Shown: positions 23,090 to 33,189, counted from the first letter of the stretch. The stretch: DNA of 64,000 nucleotides from Acidilobaceae archaeon (GCA_027037535.1 JALVZQ010000003.1:1-64000); one strand, 5' to 3'. A program made the numbers and translations. The notes: generated from the letters alone by a model not told the origin.

Positions 23090-24298
23090 ATGACAAATGC
23101 AAAGGCTCATGTTCTCGCTAAAGAGATTTTTATAATAGACGGTGTTAGAACACCGATAGGTAAATTCGGTAGAAGTCTGAAAAATATACCGGCAGTAGAT
23201 CTAGCTAAGCTTACAGCAGAAAATCTCTTCGAAAAAACAGGGATAGGAAAAGACCTAGTGGACTTCGTTGTCTACGGCCATGTAATAAGGGCAGGAACAG
23301 GCATGGATACTGCACGCCAAGTTGCATTAAAGGCAGGCCTACCAGTAGGAGTAGATGCTATGACTGTAGACATGGTTTGTGCAAGTGGAATGTCTGCAAT
23401 TATAACGGGAGCAATGTATATCCATAGCGGAGCATATAACCTTGTCTTAGCAGGCGGAATGGAGTCTATGAGCCAAGCACCATTTATTATAACTCCTGGG
23501 ATTAGATGGGGGGTCAAACTAGTATACAAAGGATATCTACCCGTGAAGGACGCTATGGTGCATGAAGGCCTATACGATCCTCTGAACCAAATGGTTATGG
23601 GCGAAGAAGCAGACGAGACGGCAGAAGAACATGGAGCCAGGAAAGAGGAATTAGACTGGATAGGATATGAAAGTCATAGGAGAGCCGCGAAGGCTTGGGA
23701 TGAAGGATTATTCAAACACTATGTTGTGCCGGTAGAAGTTGGAGGCAAAACACTCTTAGAGACAGACGAGGGAATACGAAGAGACACGTCTCTGGAAAAG
23801 ATAAATAGTCTAAAACCAGCATTCAAGCCTAACGGATACCATACAGCGGCAACAAGTAGCCAGCTCAGTGATGGAGCGGCATCCTTACTAGTTGCATCAA
23901 AAGAAATCGCAGAAGAATTAGGTCTCAAGCCCAAAGCCAGAATACTCGGCTGGTCATATGCAGCAGTGAACCCTACCAGGTTCCCATATGCACCTATAGA
24001 AGCCGTGAAAGCACTCCTTAAAGAACTAGGCTGGAAACCAGAAGACGTCGACTACTGGGAGAACAATGAAGCTTTTGCAGTCAATAGTTTCCTCCTCCAC
24101 AAATATCTAGGTGTGCCATATGAAAGGATGAATGTACATGGAGGAGCTATAGCGCTGGGGCACCCGCTCGGCATGAGTGGAGCGAGAATAACTCTCGAGC
24201 TAATAAACGTCTTAGAGAAGCATGGAGGAAGGAAAGGAATAGCGGCGATATGCCATGGGCTCGGCGGAGCGGCAGCTATAGCTGTAGAGCTAGTCTAG
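23090..24298 (+). CDS. Acetyl-CoA acetyltransferase (thiolase)
   Basis: A 402-residue thiolase catalysing acetoacetyl-CoA formation or cleavage. The nucleophile is Cys97 (MVCASGMSAI), His358 lies in GGAIALGHPLGMSGAR, and the second catalytic Cys388 is in ICHGLGGA. Length and motifs match full biosynthetic/degradative thiolases rather than the shorter archaeal thiolase paired with an OB-fold protein. The start ATG 23090 follows GGTG. It stands alone, convergent with the ABC transporter, and could serve mevalonate synthesis or beta-oxidation-like degradation. Confidence 0.93.
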   Translation: MTNAKAHVLAKEIFIIDGVRTPIGKFGRSLKNIPAVDLAKLTAENLFEKTGIGKDLVDFVVYGHVIRAGTGMDTARQVALKAGLPVGVDAMTVDMVCASGMSAIITGAMYIHSGAYNLVLAGGMESMSQAPFIITPGIRWGVKLVYKGYLPVKDAMVHEGLYDPLNQMVMGEEADETAEEHGARKEELDWIGYESHRRAAKAWDEGLFKHYVVPVEVGGKTLLETDEGIRRDTSLEKINSLKPAFKPNGYHTAATSSQLSDGAASLLVASKEIAEELGLKPKARILGWSYAAVNPTRFPYAPIEAVKALLKELGWKPEDVDYWENNEAFAVNSFLLHKYLGVPYERMNVHGGAIALGHPLGMSGARITLELINVLEKHGGRKGIAAICHGLGGAAAIAVELV

Positions 24299-24318
24299 GA
24301 TATAGTAAGAGCGTAAAT

Positions 24319-25167
24319 CTATCTATTATTCATCCATCTCAAACTAGCCCAACCACTAACAACCAGCATAACTAATGCTATTACAACAAGCTTTACCAAC
24401 TCGGCAGTATAGTCGCCTACAGGTCTACCTATTAGATGGTATCTCACTAGATCGGCAGCAAACGTTACTGGGTTCGCGCTTGCCAGTTTCTGAAGCCAAT
24501 CAGGCATTTGTTCAACTGGGAACATGGCGCTACTGGTAAACATTAGTGGTAGGTTAAGAAGGTTCCCCGCTGCGAATACTATTTCTTGGTTATCCGCATA
24601 GAAGCTTAGGAGAGCGTAGAGTGATGCTATGGTCATTGCCAGGAGGATTATGTAGCTCCATGACGCTAGCAGGTCTATGACGCCTACTCCTTCTTTGAGA
24701 TTCATTCCAAGTAATAATGATACGGCTAATAATAGTAGAGATAATAGTGTAACTCTCACGGCAACTGCTAGTATTTTCGAAAGCCATATGCTTAACCTAG
24801 GTATAGGTGCTACTAGTAGCCTATCCATGTATCCGAGGCGTTTATCGAATATTATGCTTATCCCACTGAACATTCCTTGGAAGACCGCGAATACAACTAA
24901 CATACCGCTACTCATATATGTGAAGTAGTCTGTTGTGCCAAACAACTCTATTAGCCTGGCAGTAACCATCTGTTGAAGGACCTTCATCATTTCTGGGCTT
25001 ATCCCTTCAAGAGATCCTGGAGGCATTAGCATATTGGTTAAATTAAGGCTTTTTCCAAACAAGGCTATCCAGAGCACAGGTGTTAGGAGGCTCATAACTA
25101 GGACCGGTTTCCTACCGAACCATTTCTTTAACTCTCTAACGAGTAGTACAAGTGTAGCTCTCATCAT
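24319..25167 (-). CDS. ABC-2 type transporter permease
   Basis: A 282-residue membrane protein with six hydrophobic segments and the ABC-2 pattern (FQGMFSGISIIFDKRLGYMD then RLLVAPIPRLSIWLSK). It forms the membrane part of an efflux-type transporter with the ATPase encoded just upstream. Its ATG overlaps the ATPase stop by one base (TAATG), with GGTGAGGAG as ribosome site inside the ATPase gene. The substrate is unknown; relatives export drugs or lipids. Confidence 0.92.
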   Translation of the reverse strand: MMRATLVLLVRELKKWFGRKPVLVMSLLTPVLWIALFGKSLNLTNMLMPPGSLEGISPEMMKVLQQMVTARLIELFGTTDYFTYMSSGMLVVFAVFQGMFSGISIIFDKRLGYMDRLLVAPIPRLSIWLSKILAVAVRVTLLSLLLLAVSLLLGMNLKEGVGVIDLLASWSYIILLAMTIASLYALLSFYADNQEIVFAAGNLLNLPLMFTSSAMFPVEQMPDWLQKLASANPVTFAADLVRYHLIGRPVGDYTAELVKLVVIALVMLVVSGWASLRWMNNR

Positions 25168-26162
25168 TATCTCCTCACCCTCATACTGTGAATCCTATAT
25201 CTGAAGCTATCCAAGGGCTCCTCCTCCCTGAGCTTTCTTCCTGTAAGTTCTAGAAACACGTCTTCTAGGTTAGGTTTAGATATCCGCAAGGAAGAGATCT
25301 TCAAATCTCTAAGAAGATTTATTATATCAAACAAGGAGTCCTCGGCTTTCTTAACCTTTACTATGACTTCACCGTTAAGAATAGATACTTCATATCCTTT
25401 GCTTACAAGCTTCTCCTTAATAAGTGAAAGATCTTGATTTAATGCAGGTCTGATATAGATTCTATCGCCACCTAATCGCGCTTTGAGCTCCTCTGGAGAA
25501 CCGAGAGCAACGACCTTACCTAGATCAATAATAGCTATTCGATCTGATAATGTGTCGGCTTCCTCCATATAATGCGTCGTGAGTAAGATCGTTGTCCCTT
25601 CTCTTTTCAGTTTCCTTATCAGATCCCATAAATGACGCCTACTCTGGACGTCTAGCCCTAGAGTCGGCTCATCTAGGAAAAGGATTTGTGGGCTGTGAAC
25701 GAGGCTCATGGCTATTTCGAGACGTTTTCTCATACCGCCGCTGTATGTTCGTGCTTTTCTGTTTGCGGCTTCTAGGAGTCCCATGAATTCGAGGACTTCT
25801 TTTGTCTTCTTCTTCGCCTCATTTCGCGAGAGCCCGTGGAGTCGTGCTTGAACGTATACGTTGTCATATCCGGTCATCTCATCGTCTGCTGTGAGGTCTT
25901 GAGGTACTATTCCAATAATTCTTCTGACATTTGAACTTTCCTCTACAACATTATAGCCTCCGACATAAGCTGTTCCACCGCTCGGCTTAATTAGTGTAGA
26001 TAGGATCTTTACGGTGGTGGTCTTGCCTGCTCCATTTGGTCCAAGTAGGGAGAAAATTTCTCCCCTTTGTATGCAGAACGATACACCTTTTAGTGCTTTT
26101 ACACCATTCTTATAGGTTTTCTCTAAGTCTATTGCTTCAACTGCACATGTCTCATGTCTCAA
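25167..26162 (-). CDS. ABC transporter ATP-binding protein (DrrA-like)
   Basis: A 331-residue ATPase: Walker A GPNGAGKTT (residues about 39-47), signature YSGGMRKRLEIA (about 140-151), Walker B ILFLDEP and switch His in TTHYMEEAD. A C-terminal extension of about 90 residues is typical of the DrrA/CcmA-type ABC-2 partners. It starts with TTG 26162. It is the first gene of the two-gene export operon. Confidence 0.93.
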   Translation of the reverse strand: MRHETCAVEAIDLEKTYKNGVKALKGVSFCIQRGEIFSLLGPNGAGKTTTVKILSTLIKPSGGTAYVGGYNVVEESSNVRRIIGIVPQDLTADDEMTGYDNVYVQARLHGLSRNEAKKKTKEVLEFMGLLEAANRKARTYSGGMRKRLEIAMSLVHSPQILFLDEPTLGLDVQSRRHLWDLIRKLKREGTTILLTTHYMEEADTLSDRIAIIDLGKVVALGSPEELKARLGGDRIYIRPALNQDLSLIKEKLVSKGYEVSILNGEVIVKVKKAEDSLFDIINLLRDLKISSLRISKPNLEDVFLELTGRKLREEEPLDSFRYRIHSMRVRR

Positions 26163-26270
26163 TGTATATCACTAATTCGAGGATTATATCGACTAAAAAT
26201 ATAAGTCTTTAACCGATACATTATCAATTCAACTATAGAAATACCATAATAATGATTATCAAACCTCTAA

Positions 26271-26343
26271 CCTAGGAGGGATGAGGACGAACCCGGAACC
26301 GAGAGATAAAAATGAGGACGGTTGGCGTCACTGACCTCCTATG
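26271..26343 (+). ncRNA. C/D-box guide sRNA
   Basis: Terminal stem TAGGAGG (26273-26279) / CCTCCTA (26335-26341) encloses box C ATGAGGA (26281-26287), an 11-base guide, box D' CCGA (26299-26302), box C' ATGAGGA (26312-26318), a 12-base guide and box D CTGA (26331-26334). Both C boxes carry U-to-G at the position that is flipped out of the kink-turn, a tolerated change. The D' guide is complementary to a tRNA T-arm type sequence (TTCCGGGTTCG). The 3' end overlaps the stop of the convergent asnS gene. Confidence 0.75.
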
Positions 26344-27646
26344 GATATATTCTATCCCTAAACCTAGGGAATGGTATCGTGTCCCTAATGTGGTCTAGGC
26401 CGGCTATCCACATAATTAGTCTCTCAACTCCCAGACCAAACCCACTGTGCGGGACGCTACCATAGCGCCGTAGATCCAGATACCAATTATAGTCTTCTAC
26501 GTTGTAGCCCCTAGATATAATACGGTTCTTTAACTTCTCGTAGTCGTCCTCTCTCTCACTGCCGCCAACTATTTCCCCGACTCCTTCAGGAGCAAGCAAG
26601 TCAAAAGCAAGTGCTAGACCTGGATTGCTCTCGTCCTCTTTCATGTAGAATGATTTAAGCTCAAGCGGGAAGAGGGTTATATAGAATGGTGTCTCGAATT
26701 CTGATGTAAGTACACGCTCTTCGTCTGCACCGAGATCGTCGCCATATTTAACATCTACGCCTTTCCTCTTGAGGATATCTATAGCCTCTTCATACATTAT
26801 CCTAGGATATGCAGGCTTTCTTGCCGGCTCAAGTAGTTCAGTATTTCTACCTAGAATCGAGAGCTCCTCTTGGGAGGTCTCTAGTACTCTATTAACAGTA
26901 TAGGCGACGAGTCTCGAGACAAGATCCATCATATCATCCATCCTAGACCATGCCGCCTCGGCCTCGAGATGCCAGTACTCGTAGAGATGTCGCCTAGTCC
27001 TGCTCCTCTCAGCTCTAAAGCTAGGCGCAAGAGTCCAGACTTTTTCCAGGCTAAATATCATTACTTCAAGGTAGAACTGGGCGCTCTGTGTAAGGTAGGC
27101 TGGTCTCCCGAAGAAGTCCACTTTGAACAGTGTCGCGCCTCCCTCAACAGCAGCTTGTGTAAGCATGGGTGGGCTTACTTCAAAGTATCCTTCTTTATGG
27201 AAGAATTCTCTGAACGCGTTGAACAGGTTTTGTCTGAGTCTCCAGACTGCTGTCAAACGCCGGCTCCTTATCCATAGATGTCTATTATCGAGGAGAAAGT
27301 CAATGCCTTCACCCCCCTTAATAGGGAATTCCTCAGCCTTATGCACCAAATTAATCTTCTTAGCCCGTATCTCTACGCCTCCAGGAGCCCTCTTATCACG
27401 TCTAACGATGCCTTCTACAATCACACTGCTTTCTATACTTGCTTCTCTAGCCACTTTAAAACTCATAGAATCAGTATAATCTTTGCTCGCAACAACTTGG
27501 ACAATGCCATACGCATCTCGTACAACAATAAAGACTCGCTTACCCAGGTCTCTCCATCTATAAACCCAACCACGAACTACTACCTCTTCTCCTTCGGATA
27601 GATCTCTCAACTCTCGAGTATTCACTAATCTCCCCACTCCCAACAC
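26339..27646 (-). CDS. asnS: Asparaginyl-tRNA synthetase (or AsnRS-related asparagine synthetase)
   Basis: A class IIb synthetase of 435 residues. The N-terminal OB fold (VVVRGWVYRWRDLGKRVFIV) binds the anticodon. The catalytic core has motif 2 (PSFRAERSRTRRHLYEYWHL), EIVGGSERE and motif 3 (GFGLGVERLIMWIAGL). SQFYLE-like (QSAQFYLE) and GSVPHSGFG features favour AsnRS over AspRS. A paralogue used to make asparagine from aspartate cannot be excluded. The GTG at 27646 is one possible start; GTG 27625 behind GGGGAG is another. Confidence 0.85.
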   Translation of the reverse strand: MLGVGRLVNTRELRDLSEGEEVVVRGWVYRWRDLGKRVFIVVRDAYGIVQVVASKDYTDSMSFKVAREASIESSVIVEGIVRRDKRAPGGVEIRAKKINLVHKAEEFPIKGGEGIDFLLDNRHLWIRSRRLTAVWRLRQNLFNAFREFFHKEGYFEVSPPMLTQAAVEGGATLFKVDFFGRPAYLTQSAQFYLEVMIFSLEKVWTLAPSFRAERSRTRRHLYEYWHLEAEAAWSRMDDMMDLVSRLVAYTVNRVLETSQEELSILGRNTELLEPARKPAYPRIMYEEAIDILKRKGVDVKYGDDLGADEERVLTSEFETPFYITLFPLELKSFYMKEDESNPGLALAFDLLAPEGVGEIVGGSEREDDYEKLKNRIISRGYNVEDYNWYLDLRRYGSVPHSGFGLGVERLIMWIAGLDHIRDTIPFPRFRDRIYP

Positions 27647-27740
27647 CAGATCTCATAGGATACGCTGATGGGTCAATAACGATTTTGCTAGTAAGTATAA
27701 GATCCTAGCGATCATATTGATTAACAAGGGTAATCCAGAT

Positions 27741-29834
27741 ATGAGAGAAACTAACAGGCCCTCGCCAGGAAAAGGAATCGAGGTCTTCTTTAAACCGAAA
27801 AGTATCGCGGTTGTAGGAGCCTCTAATAGGAAGGGATCTATAGGATATGCGATAACGTGGAACCTTATCAATAGCTATAGTGGTAAAATATTCCCAGTAA
27901 ATCCTAAATATAGAGAAATACTCGGACTCGATGCTTATAGTTCTCTTCTCGACCTGCCTGAAGCCCCGGATCTCGTAGTAATAACGGTCAAGGCCGAGCT
28001 AGTTCCGCCCATTGCAGAGGAGGCAGGAAAGAAAGGCGCAAAGGGAATTATTGTTGTTGCAGGAGGATTCTCCGAGGCAGGAGAGGAAGGAAAAAGATTA
28101 GAGGAGGACCTCGTAAAAATAGTGAGAAAATACGATATGAGGCTGATAGGTCCTAACTGTATAGGGGTCTATGATGCTGACACAGGAGTCGACACCTTCT
28201 TCATCCCACATAACAGGATGAGAAGACCTCCTAAAGGAAATATCGCCGTTATAAGCCAGAGCGGGGCTTTTCTAACAACCTTCATGGACTACATAGCGAC
28301 AGAGGGAGTAGGAATCATAAAAGCAGTAAACTTCGGAAACAAAGCCGACGTTGATGAAGTCGACCTACTGGCATATCTCGCGCATGAACCAGACGTCAAT
28401 ACTATCATGATGTATCTCGAAGATATTAAGCCAGGCAGAGGCAGGGAATTAATGAACATAGCACTTGAAGCAAAACTAAAGTACGGAAAGAAGATAGTGG
28501 CGTTAAAAGGAGGAAAATCTGAGAGCGGTAAAAGAGCCGCATCAAGCCATACAGCCGCTCTAGCAGGCGACTATAGGGTTCTGAGTTCAGCATTTAGGCA
28601 AGCAGGAATAGTAGAGGTATCTACACCACTAGAATTCCTAGACGCGGCAAAAGCACTTTCAATGAGCACTCTGGCTCGAGGAAACAAGACCTTAGTATTA
28701 ACACATGCTGGTGGTCCAGGAGTTATAACCACAGATCTACTAGAGGCGAACGGTTTAAGGGTTCCAAGACTTTCCAAGGAACTAGTAAAGAGACTGGAGT
28801 CAGTATTTCCGAGACGAGTGGCTAAAACGAATCCAATTGACTTAACAGGAGACGCATCCGAGGAAGACTATAGGAAGGCATTAGAGGTCCTCAGAGATAA
28901 CGAGGAATTCGATATATACATTGTTATAGCCTATATTCAGCCTCCGACTATAACTAATAGTGTCGGTAATGTTATCATAGACTTCTCTAAAAAGACGGGT
29001 AAACCGGTAATTGTAGTGACTGGTGCCAGCCCTGAAGGAGACCAACTGCTCCGATATCTAGATGAAAACAAGATACCAAGCTATAATCTACCAGAACGGG
29101 CGGTACACGCAGCAAAAGCACTAACTATAGCTGGCCAGAGAATATGCATGGATAAGCTGCCCCTAACCGAATACAATAACACAGAATCCTGTACAAAACA
29201 AAAAGTATCCGAAGTCGAAGCCCTTCGCCTGGCCGAAGAAGTAGGAATTAAGACTCCTAGATATTGTTTCGCGGAATCGATTAACGATGCTAGAGAGTGC
29301 TATAATAGGCTTTCTAAGCCTCTAGTAGCAAAACTTGTCGCAAAGGATCTCGTACATAAAAGCGATATTGGAGGAGTGGTACTAGGTATAGAAAGTGTTG
29401 AGGAAGCGGTCGAAACCTACAACAAATTGAAAAAACTAGGCGTAGAATACGGATTCAAAGGTGTACTATTCCAGGAACAAGTAGAAGGAGGCATCGAGGT
29501 ATTCGTCGGAGGAAAGAAAGATCCCGTATTTGGCCCAGTTGTCCTATTTGGGGCTGGAGGAACGCTTGTTGAAGTTTACAACGACGTATCAATTAGGGTA
29601 GCGCCATTAAACAGATGTGAGGCTGAAAAGATGATAGATGAAACAGAGATATCAAAAGTCCTCCGGGGATACAGAGGGTTCAGGGCAGATATCGATTCAC
29701 TAATAGATTTAGTGTATAGGGCCTCAGAGCTCCTCAATAGAAAGGGCATAGTGGAGTTCGATCTAAACCCGATTATTGTTAATAGAGATGGAGCTTATGC
29801 GGTAGACGTAAGAATCGTAAGATGTGATGGTTAG
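27741..29834 (+). CDS. Acyl-CoA synthetase (ADP-forming), fused alpha-beta subunits
   Basis: A 697-residue enzyme converting acyl-CoA, ADP and phosphate to the acid, ATP and CoA, the main substrate-level ATP step of peptide-fermenting archaea. The CoA-binding Rossmann domain (IAVVGASNRKGSIG) is followed by succinyl-CoA-ligase-like domains. The phosphorylated His is in ASSHTAALAG (about residue 270). The C-terminal 220 residues form the ATP-grasp beta part (KLVAKDLVHKSDIGGVVLGI, FGAGGTLVE). An upstream TTG at 27717 is in frame; ATG 27741 gives the usual N terminus. Its likely partners are the ferredoxin oxidoreductases nearby. Confidence 0.93.
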   Translation: MRETNRPSPGKGIEVFFKPKSIAVVGASNRKGSIGYAITWNLINSYSGKIFPVNPKYREILGLDAYSSLLDLPEAPDLVVITVKAELVPPIAEEAGKKGAKGIIVVAGGFSEAGEEGKRLEEDLVKIVRKYDMRLIGPNCIGVYDADTGVDTFFIPHNRMRRPPKGNIAVISQSGAFLTTFMDYIATEGVGIIKAVNFGNKADVDEVDLLAYLAHEPDVNTIMMYLEDIKPGRGRELMNIALEAKLKYGKKIVALKGGKSESGKRAASSHTAALAGDYRVLSSAFRQAGIVEVSTPLEFLDAAKALSMSTLARGNKTLVLTHAGGPGVITTDLLEANGLRVPRLSKELVKRLESVFPRRVAKTNPIDLTGDASEEDYRKALEVLRDNEEFDIYIVIAYIQPPTITNSVGNVIIDFSKKTGKPVIVVTGASPEGDQLLRYLDENKIPSYNLPERAVHAAKALTIAGQRICMDKLPLTEYNNTESCTKQKVSEVEALRLAEEVGIKTPRYCFAESINDARECYNRLSKPLVAKLVAKDLVHKSDIGGVVLGIESVEEAVETYNKLKKLGVEYGFKGVLFQEQVEGGIEVFVGGKKDPVFGPVVLFGAGGTLVEVYNDVSIRVAPLNRCEAEKMIDETEISKVLRGYRGFRADIDSLIDLVYRASELLNRKGIVEFDLNPIIVNRDGAYAVDVRIVRCDG

Positions 29835-29859
29835 ATGAGAAAAAGATTATAGGGCTATA

Positions 29860-30453
29860 TTATCTGGTTAATCTTTCTTCGGCCCATTTTTTGCCTCTTT
29901 TGAACACTTCTATGTTTTTCTCGGGTTTCTTTAGGTTCTTTCTAATAGCGTCTATAATGGCTTCTTCATTAATGTATTCTTTCAGGATACCAGTTTGGTA
30001 TGATGCCCCTAACAGGAATATGTTTGCTCCAAGAGGGTTTCCTGCTTTCTTAGCTTCATCGACTGCTGGTACGACGATGATATCGAATCCCTCTTTCTCT
30101 AGGGATTCGACTATCTCGTCTAGTGATGGTATTTTTATTCCAGGAAGAGGTGGAGGAGTTATGTTATTGTCTACAAAGATCATTGAACCTTTTTTCAGAT
30201 AAACAGAGTATCGCGCTGCTTCAATAGGATCAAGGCTAAGCATAAGGTCTCCGTTACCTGGTGGAATTAATGGAGCTTCTACGTCGCCGATTCTTACATG
30301 GACTATGACTGAGCCCCCTCGCTGGCTAAGTCCGTGTGTTTCTGCTACGATTACTTTTCCTCCTGACTCCAGAACAGCGTTGGCTATCACGTTAGCTAGA
30401 GAGATTATTCCTTGCCCGCCTACACCGGAGAGTACTATATTGAGAGACTTCAT
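29860..30453 (-). CDS. iorB: Indolepyruvate:ferredoxin oxidoreductase, beta subunit
   Basis: A 197-residue gamma-type domain (LSGVGGQGIISLANVIANAV, ETHGLSQRGGSVIVHVRIG) of the two-subunit indolepyruvate oxidoreductase. With IorA it oxidises aryl pyruvates from aromatic amino acids to aryl-acetyl-CoA and reduces ferredoxin. It lies 21 bases after iorA in one operon. Confidence 0.95.
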   Translation of the reverse strand: MKSLNIVLSGVGGQGIISLANVIANAVLESGGKVIVAETHGLSQRGGSVIVHVRIGDVEAPLIPPGNGDLMLSLDPIEAARYSVYLKKGSMIFVDNNITPPPLPGIKIPSLDEIVESLEKEGFDIIVVPAVDEAKKAGNPLGANIFLLGASYQTGILKEYINEEAIIDAIRKNLKKPEKNIEVFKRGKKWAEERLTR

Positions 30454-30474
30454 GATTCAACACCTCCCTTTATT

Positions 30475-32424
30475 CTAAGTAGGTTTCGCCTCCCGCATGA
30501 GGCGAAGCCATTCTGGTGGGACCTCGTCGACTGGTTCAAAGGCGTCGAATGGACAAATCTGGGCACATTCTCCGCATCCAGTACAGAGAAGCTCGTTAAT
30601 GTATGCTTTACCATCATCTTTAGAGTAGATTGCTGGACAGTTGAAAGCTTTGTAGCATAGCCCGCAGGCCGTACACTTGTCATCGTCTACTCTATATACG
30701 ATTGGATAGACTCCTATTCTTCTACCAGCTGCAAGTGCCAAGAGTATGCATGCTCCCTTCGCCACTATTAGTGCAGGTTTCCTTTCTTTCTTCACGTATT
30801 CTAAGGCTTCATAGAATTCTTTTTCTCCTTCTGCAATGTTAAACGCGTCGATTACCTTCACGTATTCTACTCCAAGACCTTTTGCAGCATCAACTATAGA
30901 TAGCTCTGTTCCTTCAACTCCTCTAGCTGTAACCCCTATACCTGGGTGAGGCTGGTGTCCGGTCATTGCTGTTGTGCGGTTGTCGAGGACGACCACTAGC
31001 ATGGGGCTCCTATTATATACTGCGTTAGCTAGTCCAGGTAGTCCAGCGTGGAAGAATGTTGAATCTCCTATTATGGCTATAGGTACCTTATCATCTTGCG
31101 CGTGTGCCATTCCATTGGCTAGGCCTATGCTACCTCCCATCTCCACAATAGTGTCTTGCATCTGGAACGGTGGGTTCACACCGAGACTATAGCATCCAAT
31201 GTCTCCGTTATAAATGGGCCGTATTCTTGCTTTACCGACTGCTCTTCGCAGCGCATAGAATACTGCTCTATAGGGACATCCAGGGCATAATACAGGGGGC
31301 CGTGGAGGCAGTTTTATATCGGGCTTTATCATGGCATGGCTGAAATAGGTTTTTTCAAGCTCCAATGCTTTGGCTAGAAGTTTTTCTACATGGTGTAGTT
31401 CGAGCTCGCCTGTCTTCTTGAGGTGCCCGGTGCCTTTCCCATAGATTTCAGCTCTTACATTGTAATCATAGAATAATGCTTTTGAAAGGGTTTCTATCAC
31501 AGGGTCGCCTTCCTCTACAAATATTATTTTTTCACGTCCTTCGGCCTCGTTCAGGAGAAGACTCTTCGGGAGAGGTACTGGAGCACTTAGTTTCAGTAAT
31601 CTTACGTTGTCTAGTAGGCCGTGGGCTGCAAGGATTTCTTTTGCATATCTATATCCTAGTCCTATGGCTACAACTAGGGTTTCTGAATCAGGGTTTCCTT
31701 CTGCGTGGTTAAGTACCTGGTTCTGTGAGAGGTCGTTTGATATCTTTTCCCATTTTTCAACGAGTTCTTCTCGTAACCTGCGTGCATGTACGGGAACTAG
31801 AGTATATTTTTCTGGATTCTTCACGAATGTTCCTTTTCTCTTAATCTTAGCTATATCTATCTCGCCGGCCTCGACTATAACCCTTGTGTGTGATACTCTT
31901 GTAGTCGTCCTCAATATTACAGGATGTTTCCACTTTTCGCTTAACTTGAATGCCTCGATGATAGCTGTTTTTGCTTCTTGGGCCCCCGCAGGTTCCACTA
32001 CCGGGATATAGGCATGGATACCATACCATCTGTTATCTTGCTCGTTCTGGCTACTCCACATGCCTGGATCATCTGCTGATACAATAACGAGGGCACCTTC
32101 TACCCCCATGTAGGCGGAGCTAAACAATGGATCTGCCGCAACGTTTACTCCTACATGTTTCATAGAGGCTAGAGCAGGAATACCGGTAAGAGCAGCTCCT
32201 ATTGCTGCTTCCAAGGCTACCTTCTCATTAGCGCTCCACTCCACATAGGGTCCGCCGAGAATCCTAGAAGCGTATGAGAGAGCCTCTGTAATCTCTGTAG
32301 AAGGAGTTCCAGGATACGCTGAAGCAAAACTTACACCGTATTCTAATGCTCCTCGTGCAAAGGCTACGTTGCCAAGCATAACTACTCTTGAGCCTGGCTC
32401 AGCCAGAACTTCCCTATGAGCCAA
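30475..32424 (-). CDS. iorA: Indolepyruvate:ferredoxin oxidoreductase, alpha subunit
   Basis: About 649 residues. The N-terminal pyrimidine-binding domain (SAYPGTPSTEITEAL) is followed by the TPP domain (NGDIGCYSLG, GDSTFFHAGL). A C-terminal double 4Fe-4S ferredoxin domain has CTACGLCYKAFNCPA and CTGCGECAQICPF. This is the complete IorA plan. A GTG at 32433 is in frame, but GGAGGGTG overlaps it. The TTG at 32424 is 6 bases downstream of that ribosome site and is the better start. Confidence 0.95.
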   Translation of the reverse strand: MAHREVLAEPGSRVVMLGNVAFARGALEYGVSFASAYPGTPSTEITEALSYASRILGGPYVEWSANEKVALEAAIGAALTGIPALASMKHVGVNVAADPLFSSAYMGVEGALVIVSADDPGMWSSQNEQDNRWYGIHAYIPVVEPAGAQEAKTAIIEAFKLSEKWKHPVILRTTTRVSHTRVIVEAGEIDIAKIKRKGTFVKNPEKYTLVPVHARRLREELVEKWEKISNDLSQNQVLNHAEGNPDSETLVVAIGLGYRYAKEILAAHGLLDNVRLLKLSAPVPLPKSLLLNEAEGREKIIFVEEGDPVIETLSKALFYDYNVRAEIYGKGTGHLKKTGELELHHVEKLLAKALELEKTYFSHAMIKPDIKLPPRPPVLCPGCPYRAVFYALRRAVGKARIRPIYNGDIGCYSLGVNPPFQMQDTIVEMGGSIGLANGMAHAQDDKVPIAIIGDSTFFHAGLPGLANAVYNRSPMLVVVLDNRTTAMTGHQPHPGIGVTARGVEGTELSIVDAAKGLGVEYVKVIDAFNIAEGEKEFYEALEYVKKERKPALIVAKGACILLALAAGRRIGVYPIVYRVDDDKCTACGLCYKAFNCPAIYSKDDGKAYINELLCTGCGECAQICPFDAFEPVDEVPPEWLRLMREAKPT

Positions 32425-32626
32425 GATATGCACCCTCCATTTAACATGGTAAAGGTTAAGGGATAATAATAGGATCTCATAATACTTAAGGGTCTCTCTG
32501 GGACGATTCTATCATTGAATACTAATGAATAGTTAGGATCATAAATAACTATATTGACACAGGATTTCATGGCTAGGATATATTAGATCAGACACCACCA
32601 CTAAATAATACCTAGGTGAAACAAAC

Positions 32627-33076
32627 TTGACGTATAGAAGATTTGTCATACTAGGAATATTGACGATTCTAGCCTTCTCAGTGGCCCTCGTTGTAAACGC
32701 CCAAGAATTAAACGAGACTACCACGGCAAATGCCACTGACACCGGTATAGCAGGCATAGTGGGAACTATTATGACTAATCCTCAGACCGGAACAGTAATG
32801 CTAATAGAATTCTTGCTAGGTTTCGGATTGGGATACACGGCGGTGAAAGCATTAAGATATATTCTAGCGTTTATAGGCATACTTCTCCTCGGATCTGCTC
32901 TTTCAGTGTGGAGTATAGGAGCAAATAGTGCAGAGATCGCAGAGAAAATAGGTATGGAAGTAAAACAGCTTCTACCACTGTTGAAAGGTCTCATGACTGT
33001 ATTTGGAACTATTGTTGTGGGTCCAGCGAGCGTTGGAGTTCTAGTTGGAATTATAGTTGCAAGTATAAAGAAGTAG
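32627..33076 (+). CDS. Small membrane protein with signal-like N terminus
   Basis: A 149-residue protein of unknown family. A hydrophobic signal or anchor (FVILGILTILAFSVALVVNA) is followed by an Asn/Thr-rich segment with sequons, then three more hydrophobic helices (IEFLLGFGLGYTAVKALRY, ILAFIGILLLGSALSVWSI, VFGTIVVGPASVGVLVGIIV). It starts with TTG. It is divergent from iorAB and convergent with the UspA gene. Confidence 0.75.
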   Translation: MTYRRFVILGILTILAFSVALVVNAQELNETTTANATDTGIAGIVGTIMTNPQTGTVMLIEFLLGFGLGYTAVKALRYILAFIGILLLGSALSVWSIGANSAEIAEKIGMEVKQLLPLLKGLMTVFGTIVVGPASVGVLVGIIVASIKK

Positions 33077-33189
33077 AGCATCTATTTCTGAATATTTTTA
33101 ATAAATAATAACGTGGTCTCATATTTTTGTCTCAGTGCTTGCACCCATCTTCATTGGGGATACCCTCAGTAATTCGCTAGTAAGAAACG

